From positions 7,155-71,154 of the forward strand of contig CAYVVG010000009.1 in assembly GCA_964455285.1 (NCBI GenBank): a stretch of 64,000 nucleotides of DNA, in the 5' to 3' direction. Made by a program: the position numbers and the translations under genes. The stretch is from CAIVAT01 sp964455285. GTDB taxonomy: Bacteria; Bacteroidota; Bacteroidia; Bacteroidales; FEN-979. Positions within the stretch are counted from its first letter, which is position 1. Each line of letters begins with the position of its first letter. Below the pieces are notes generated by a model that did not search any database, was not told where the DNA came from, and saw nothing but the letters and a program-made list of their open reading frames with translations. Shown in pieces: positions 59,653 through 64,000 of the stretch.

Positions 59653-61065
59653 TTAATCTTTACAGCAGCGTGCTGAATGGTGGTTATAGTATTTTGCATC
59701 GGCGACTGAGGCCACCGATCCCGTGTCATAGGTAACCTGCCGGTACCATGCATTGAGCGTCGAAGATTCCGTCGAGCTCCAGAACCTGCCCGCGTTGCCC
59801 AGGTTGGCATACCCGCCCGAAGCAGGATAATACCCCCCCGGCAGGGCAGTATAACCGCTGGTGTTGGTGGCACCGGTGTTGGGGGCCGTCCAGTGCAAGG
59901 TGCCCGTCTCTTTCATCGCTCCTCCCGCGGTATCGGCGCCTCCCAGCTGAGTGACCATCTGCTCCCATTCGGCATTCGAGGGAACGTGCCAGCCTGAGGG
60001 GCAGATGCCTTGCCTTCCGCTCGGGTTGGCATTGCCGGAGGAGGTATAGTTCATCAGTTCGCCCCAGTTGTACAATCCGCCATAGACCGTGCAGTTCGAG
60101 GCATTGTCGCTGTAACAGTACTTCTGGACGGTCCCTTCGTTGAGCTGCTGCTGGCTGCTGTTGATCCGCGTCCCGTAGTTCAGGTTCTGAGCCATCCAGC
60201 ACTGGGTACCGATCAGCACCATGGCATAGACCTGGTTGTCGCGGGAATCGGTAAAATTACCGGCGCACACCCAGGGATCGGTCGTCTTGACAAGGACCGT
60301 CACCCCGGACCAGCCACAGGCGTTATAGGCCCACACATAACGCGTAAATAGCGTTCCACCTGCCAGCCCGGTCTCCGTTTTCGTAGTGGACGCTCCCATG
60401 TCGGTGGCGGTGCCGTAATTGTTGGTCGTGTTCCATTTGTAGCCGGTGGCCATGGGTACCGGGTCCCACACCCAGGTGATCTGTTGCGATGTGGCGGTAT
60501 GGTTCCCTCCGGCGGGCGCGGTGCAGGCAGGGGGCGTCTGGGCGGAAAGGCTCAGCGGGGGGGAGACCCCGCAACCGGTGCAGGACCACACATAACGGGT
60601 ATAGGTCTGGCCACATTGGGTCCCGGTTTCGGTCTTGCTGGTGGCGGTACCCATATCCTGGGCGCCCTCGAAATCGTCGGTCGTGTTCCACCGGTACCAC
60701 GAACCGGCCGGTCCGCTCCAGTTCCAGGTGATCTGCCCGGCGGCGATCACCGGGTTGCCCGGCGAAGGGGCCTCTGCGGTGCAGGGGGTCACCGTGCGCC
60801 ATACGCCACCGGAATAAAAAGTCAGGCGGCCCAGTCCGCCCGGTCCGCAATCGGTGCAGTAAACGATCAGTCCTTCCGCCGGGGCGGCGATCGAATTGCG
60901 CTGGTCAATGGTCAGCCGGGGCGGCAGAAATCCGCGGTCGGTAAAATGAATATCCAGTCCTGCCCCGGCGGCCGGGAGATGTCCGTCGGCGCTGATGGCC
61001 ACCTGGGCCGATGTCCGGGCGACCAGCAGGACTAAACCCGCCAGGAGCAATACTTTCGATATCAT
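59653..61065 (-). CDS. FISUMP surface protein with two tandem modules
   Basis: This 470-aa exported protein is the second gene of the operon. The signal peptide is MISKVLLLAGLVLLVARTSA; the shared module has AGLDIHFTDRGFLPPRLTID and EGLIVYCTDCGPGGLGRL. Two modules follow (ITWNWSGPAGSWYRWNTTDD and ITWVWDPVPMATGYKWNTTN), then FISUMP (VLIGTQCWMAQNLNYGTRIN, CPSGWHVPSNAEWEQM, RFWSSTESS), ending SARCCKD. The ATG at 61065 overlaps the upstream stop by one base (TAATG), showing coupling. It is 31 nt upstream of the six-module gene. Confidence 0.88.
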   Translation of the reverse strand: MISKVLLLAGLVLLVARTSAQVAISADGHLPAAGAGLDIHFTDRGFLPPRLTIDQRNSIAAPAEGLIVYCTDCGPGGLGRLTFYSGGVWRTVTPCTAEAPSPGNPVIAAGQITWNWSGPAGSWYRWNTTDDFEGAQDMGTATSKTETGTQCGQTYTRYVWSCTGCGVSPPLSLSAQTPPACTAPAGGNHTATSQQITWVWDPVPMATGYKWNTTNNYGTATDMGASTTKTETGLAGGTLFTRYVWAYNACGWSGVTVLVKTTDPWVCAGNFTDSRDNQVYAMVLIGTQCWMAQNLNYGTRINSSQQQLNEGTVQKYCYSDNASNCTVYGGLYNWGELMNYTSSGNANPSGRQGICPSGWHVPSNAEWEQMVTQLGGADTAGGAMKETGTLHWTAPNTGATNTSGYTALPGGYYPASGGYANLGNAGRFWSSTESSTLNAWYRQVTYDTGSVASVADAKYYNHHSARCCKD

Positions 61066-62192
61066 TAATTTTTCAGGCACCGCACAGATAGAAAAGCTGT
61101 CTTGTTATACGGGGTTTGATTTAAAACGGAGCTATTATAGACAAGATATGATGACCATGCATAAGTGCTTCCCGATTCGTTGCTCGTCCAGAACCTGCCG
61201 GTTTGCATATACTCATAAAATGTACCGCTATAATAATAACCTCCTCCCAGTCCGGTGAATCCAAGCCAGTTGGTCGCCCCGGTGTTGGGGCTCTGCCAGT
61301 GAGCGGTGCCGGTCTCTTTCATCATCCCCCCGTTACCTCCGAAATTATTCCAGTCGTTCTGAACCGGGAGGCGCCAGCCGGCCGGGCAGATCCCGGGACT
61401 ATAAGGATAAATTGCATAGTTCATGGCCTCATTCCAGGCGTACAGTCCTCCGTATATGTCACATAAAGACTCATCGTTGTATAAACAGTATTTCTCGATC
61501 GCCCCGTTCTGCACAGGGATCCAGTTCGGAGGTGTCATCCGGGTCCCGACATTCAGGTTCTGGGCCATCCAGCACTGGCTGCCGACCTGTACCGTGTTGT
61601 AGGATTTCCCGTTCCTCGAATCCACCAGCGGATTGCCGCAGACAAAGGTACAAACCGACGAAGGAACCAGTTTCTGGAGCATGGCGGGCGGCGAGACCCC
61701 GCAGCCCGAATAGGCCCAGACGTAACGAGCATAGGTGATGTTGCACTGTGTAACGGATTCTGTCCTGGAAGTGACATTTCCCAGGTCGCTGGCATTGTCA
61801 AAGTTGTTGACCGTATTCCACCGGTAGCCCGTGGCGCCCGTCACCGCCGTCCAGTTCCAGGTAAGCTGCCCGGTTCCAAGGGTATGGGTTCCCTCGGCAG
61901 GGGCCGGCAGGTTGCAGGAGTTGAGGGTCATCCAGTTCCCGTTCGTGAAGATGCTGAGCCGCCCCATCCCGTTCAGCCCGCAGTTGGTGCAGAAAACGAT
62001 CAGCCCTTCGGCGGGAGCGGCGATGGCATCCCGCTGGTTGAGGGTCATCCGCGGGATAAGAACCCCTTTGTCGGAAAAGTTGATATCAAGTCCCGAGGAG
62101 GGGGCAGGGGTGAGATTTCCGGCATTGATGCCGACCTGGGCCACAGCCTGTAAGCCCAAGAAAGTGACCAGAAAAAAGACCAGTGTCTTCAT
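61065..62192 (-). CDS. FISUMP surface protein with one module
   Basis: This 375-aa exported protein is the first gene of the operon. The signal peptide is MKTLVFFLVTFLGLQAVA; the shared module shows GLDINFSDKGVLIPRMTLNQ and EGLIVFCTNCGLNGMGRL. One repeat module follows (LTWNWTAVTGATGYRWNTVN, then CNITYARYVWAYSGCG), then FISUMP (VQVGSQCWMAQNLNVGTRM, CPAGWRLPVQNDW, GRFWTSNES), ending SVRCLKN. The proteins grow in module number along the operon: 1, 2, 6. The function is unknown. Confidence 0.88.
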   Translation of the reverse strand: MKTLVFFLVTFLGLQAVAQVGINAGNLTPAPSSGLDINFSDKGVLIPRMTLNQRDAIAAPAEGLIVFCTNCGLNGMGRLSIFTNGNWMTLNSCNLPAPAEGTHTLGTGQLTWNWTAVTGATGYRWNTVNNFDNASDLGNVTSRTESVTQCNITYARYVWAYSGCGVSPPAMLQKLVPSSVCTFVCGNPLVDSRNGKSYNTVQVGSQCWMAQNLNVGTRMTPPNWIPVQNGAIEKYCLYNDESLCDIYGGLYAWNEAMNYAIYPYSPGICPAGWRLPVQNDWNNFGGNGGMMKETGTAHWQSPNTGATNWLGFTGLGGGYYYSGTFYEYMQTGRFWTSNESGSTYAWSSYLVYNSSVLNQTPYNKTAFLSVRCLKN

Positions 62193-62410
62193 CCTGACTT
62201 AATAACCCGGGAATCGGGATTACCTGGTGCTAATCTGCCGAATGAACATTCCGGGAATTACTACGGCGCAATATAATATAAATATGTTGCCGATGCAAGG
62301 ATAATTTCATTTTCCATAAAATACACCTTATGACCCGGAACCGGAAGGATACCCGGAGGTTACGATCCTCCTGAACCGGGCCCCTGAAGGCGTCGAAACG
62401 ACCAGGGTAT

Positions 62411-62435
62411 AAACCCCGGTGGCCGTTTGCCGGGG
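62411..62435 (-). terminator. Candidate terminator after the T9SS propeller gene
   Basis: On the minus strand CCCCGG and CCGGGG form a stem, with TTTATA after it, 21 nt past the stop of the gene at 62456-63868. Confidence 0.5.
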
Positions 62436-62455
62436 CGGGATCCTGACAGCGGAGG

Positions 62456-63868
62456 TCAGTAGACACACAGCCGTTCGTACACGGGTTGATTCCTTACCGT
62501 TGTCGCAAGGATATAGATCCCCCGGGGAATGCCGGAAAGATCAATGGTCGCCTCACTGCCTGACATCACCTCGTGAACCACCCTCCCATCCATGCGGAAG
62601 ATCCTGACCCCCGACGGTTTCCCGTCCGGGTCATCCAGCATGACATGCAGTTTATTCCGGGCAGGGTTGGGGTATATCCTGAACCCATGATCCCCTGTTG
62701 AATCGATGGCATTGTTTGCCGCCACCGTGATCCTGAATGTGGCATTCACCGAGGCCCCCGCCGGATCGGTCGCGATGATCCGGACATTGTTCGTCTGAAT
62801 CATATCGGGAATACCGGTTAGGGTGACTGTGGTTGAATCCCACGATAACCAACCGGGCAGCGGGGTGCCGTTGCTTAGTTTGGCGGTGCAGGTAAGGGTA
62901 TGGTTCCCGTCATCATCGACAAAGATGCTATCGGGAAGTGTATAACGGAACAACCGGCCGACCATCGCATCCTGCCCCGGAACCGGATTTTTGACATAGG
63001 GTGTGAAATTCGTGTATCTCAGGCTGTCGAGCAGGTGATCGACCCGGACCCAGTACACGTATGTGTCGGAATAATCGGGTTTCAGTCCGGTGGTGTAAAA
63101 CAGGTATTTGTTGTCGGCACTGACGAAGGGACCCCACATGCCGGCCCCGAAATTGATCTTCGGTCCCAGGTCTTTGGGGTTGGTCCAGGTGCCATCCTCT
63201 TTGTGGAAGCTGACCTTCAGTCCGCCCTTTGCCAGGATCATGAAAGATTCGTCGCGGGCGACGAAGAAGTCGAGGTTGTCGGCTCCCGAGCTGACCGGCA
63301 GACCCAGGCATTCGGCTGCAGTGTCGGCACCGTTCATCACGACCCGGCACCAGTCGTTGCCGCCCAAACCTGCGGCCGCGATGGAAGAGATGAAAAAATT
63401 CCCATTCCGGGCCTGCTGCAGGTAATGCGCCGAATTGAGCCCTGCGAGGACCCTTCGCGGGGCGCTCCAGCCTGCATCATTTCTTACCGAATAATAACTA
63501 CGGTACACCATGCTGTTGTCCTGGCAGAACATCGAATCTCCTTTCACCGTCAGGGCCGGCGCAAGGAAATTATCAAAAAGGTTGAAAGGACCTGTCCATC
63601 GGTCACCCGTGTACCGGTAGCATTTGATCGTATCCCCGCGGGTCGGGTAATAATTCTTTATCCCGGTATAGTAAATCTCCCGGTTGTCGTTGGAAACGGC
63701 GATCCGTTCCGCCGCAAATGACCCCGCTGCGACCGGAAGATGAAAGATCACCGGATTGTTGTCCGGGGGTGTCTGCCCCAGGTACATGCTGTCAACCGGA
63801 ATGGTCTGCGAAAAAGTGGACCCGGCAGTCACCAGCCCCATCATCAAAGAAAAACCTATTGTCCTCAT
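62456..63868 (-). CDS. Secreted propeller-like protein with T9SS type A sorting domain
   Basis: This 470-aa exported protein has a signal peptide (MRTIGFSLMMGLVTAGSTFS). Residues to about 285 resemble PD40/WD40-like propeller strands (AVSNDNREIYYTGIKNY, FVSADNKYLFYTTGLKPDY). A putative Ig-like domain of about 100 residues follows (PDSIFVDDDGNHTLTC, GWLSWDSTTVTLTGIPDM), and the end is a T9SS type A domain (FRIYPNPARNKLHVMLDDPD). The ATG at 63868 is preferred to a GTG at 63877. It precedes the FISUMP operon on the same strand, but a terminator-like hairpin separates them. Confidence 0.85.
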   Translation of the reverse strand: MRTIGFSLMMGLVTAGSTFSQTIPVDSMYLGQTPPDNNPVIFHLPVAAGSFAAERIAVSNDNREIYYTGIKNYYPTRGDTIKCYRYTGDRWTGPFNLFDNFLAPALTVKGDSMFCQDNSMVYRSYYSVRNDAGWSAPRRVLAGLNSAHYLQQARNGNFFISSIAAAGLGGNDWCRVVMNGADTAAECLGLPVSSGADNLDFFVARDESFMILAKGGLKVSFHKEDGTWTNPKDLGPKINFGAGMWGPFVSADNKYLFYTTGLKPDYSDTYVYWVRVDHLLDSLRYTNFTPYVKNPVPGQDAMVGRLFRYTLPDSIFVDDDGNHTLTCTAKLSNGTPLPGWLSWDSTTVTLTGIPDMIQTNNVRIIATDPAGASVNATFRITVAANNAIDSTGDHGFRIYPNPARNKLHVMLDDPDGKPSGVRIFRMDGRVVHEVMSGSEATIDLSGIPRGIYILATTVRNQPVYERLCVY

Positions 63869-63902
63869 AATTAGCACATTAACAAGTATTAATTATTCAT
63901 CC

Positions 63903-63930
63903 ACTCTTCACTCTTCACCCTTCACCCTTC
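63903..63930. repeat. Four-unit 7-bp array at the end of a gene
   Basis: ACTCTTC twice and ACCCTTC twice; on the minus strand these are GTGAAGG and GTGAAGA units. It begins at the stop codon of the gene on the right edge (TAGTGAAGG). Confidence 0.85.
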
Positions 63931-63931
63931 A

Positions 63932-64000
63932 CTAAAAGTAAATGCGGTACATCAGGTTCGGGAAGAAACCGAACTGGGTGGTATAACCCGCTTTACCGGG
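63932..64000 (-). CDS. C-terminal end of a probable outer-membrane beta-barrel protein (partial)
   Basis: Only the last 22 codons are in the window, ending AGYTTQFGFFPNLMYRIYF. Alternating aromatic residues and a C-terminal Phe are typical of the last strand of an outer-membrane barrel. In this genomic setting a PorP/SprF-type or other OMP is possible, but the family cannot be named. The gene continues beyond the right edge. Confidence 0.6.
   Translation of the reverse strand, partial: PGKAGYTTQFGFFPNLMYRIYF

Noticed and set aside
57129..62192. Diversity-generating retroelement with FISUMP proteins as targets
   Set aside because: FISUMP and DUF1566 domains are lectin-like and an Avd-like S23 gene is in the window, but no reverse transcriptase and no template/variable repeat pair were seen. 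The S23 gene is about 28 kb away.

Overview
The window reads as chromosomal DNA of a Bacteroidota bacterium, probably an environmental or anaerobic member of moderate to high GC. The evidence is: many starts preceded by the Bacteroidota -7 box TAnnTTTG and no Shine-Dalgarno pattern; two proteins with type IX secretion (T9SS) C-terminal sorting domains; FISUMP, DUF1566, DUF4402 and YXWGXW secreted proteins; a SufBCD/SufS/SufE/SufT system; and a PadR-PspC gene pair. No rRNA, tRNA, CRISPR array, transposase or prophage was seen. Genus-level placement is not possible from the sequence alone.

Layout. 1-4 kb: the 5' part of an Old Yellow Enzyme reductase, diverging from a two-subunit 3-oxoacid CoA-transferase, then small membrane genes (DedA, DUF2007-like, UPF0316). 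4-10 kb: convergent alkaline phosphatase and 5'-nucleotidase (phosphate scavenging), ribosome-rescue factor ArfB overlapping an AraC regulator, YceI with a structured leader, and a DODA-type dioxygenase. 10-13.5 kb: a surface-protein pair (DUF1566 protein and an 849-residue YadA-head-like repeat protein). 13.8-22.3 kb: a hydroxyproline-dehydratase-like glycyl radical enzyme with its activase, an acyltransferase, and two tandem GT-C/TPR membrane proteins. 22.5-28.2 kb: a TolC-adaptor-RND efflux operon. 28.2-41.6 kb: Fe-S cluster assembly genes (sufE, sufS, sufDCB, sufT) interleaved with an S23-type four-helix-bundle gene, padR-pspC, an M16 peptidase and a trypsin-like lipoprotein. 41.5-45.7 kb: dxs and oxidoreductases. 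45.9-64 kb: mostly exported proteins: DUF4402, YXWGXW, a GH53 galactanase lipoprotein, an exported 1-Cys peroxiredoxin, a PutP-like symporter, a flavin reductase, a T9SS BNR/PKD protein, an operon of three FISUMP proteins with one, two and six copies of one module, a second T9SS protein, and the end of an outer-membrane protein.

Two themes run through the window. First, intergenic spacers hold short tandem arrays of 7- or 8-bp units (GTGACAAA, GTAACAGA, TCAGCACA, AAGCGGAC types). Several start on, or contain, the stop codon of the upstream gene, and two arrays in opposite orientation flank the S23-type gene. Second, five surface proteins at two loci share one N-terminal module but carry different C-terminal display domains (DUF1566, YadA-like beta-roll, FISUMP), and none has a recognisable T9SS signal. 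These two themes, with the candidate switch-like leader of yceI, are the best leads for something undescribed.
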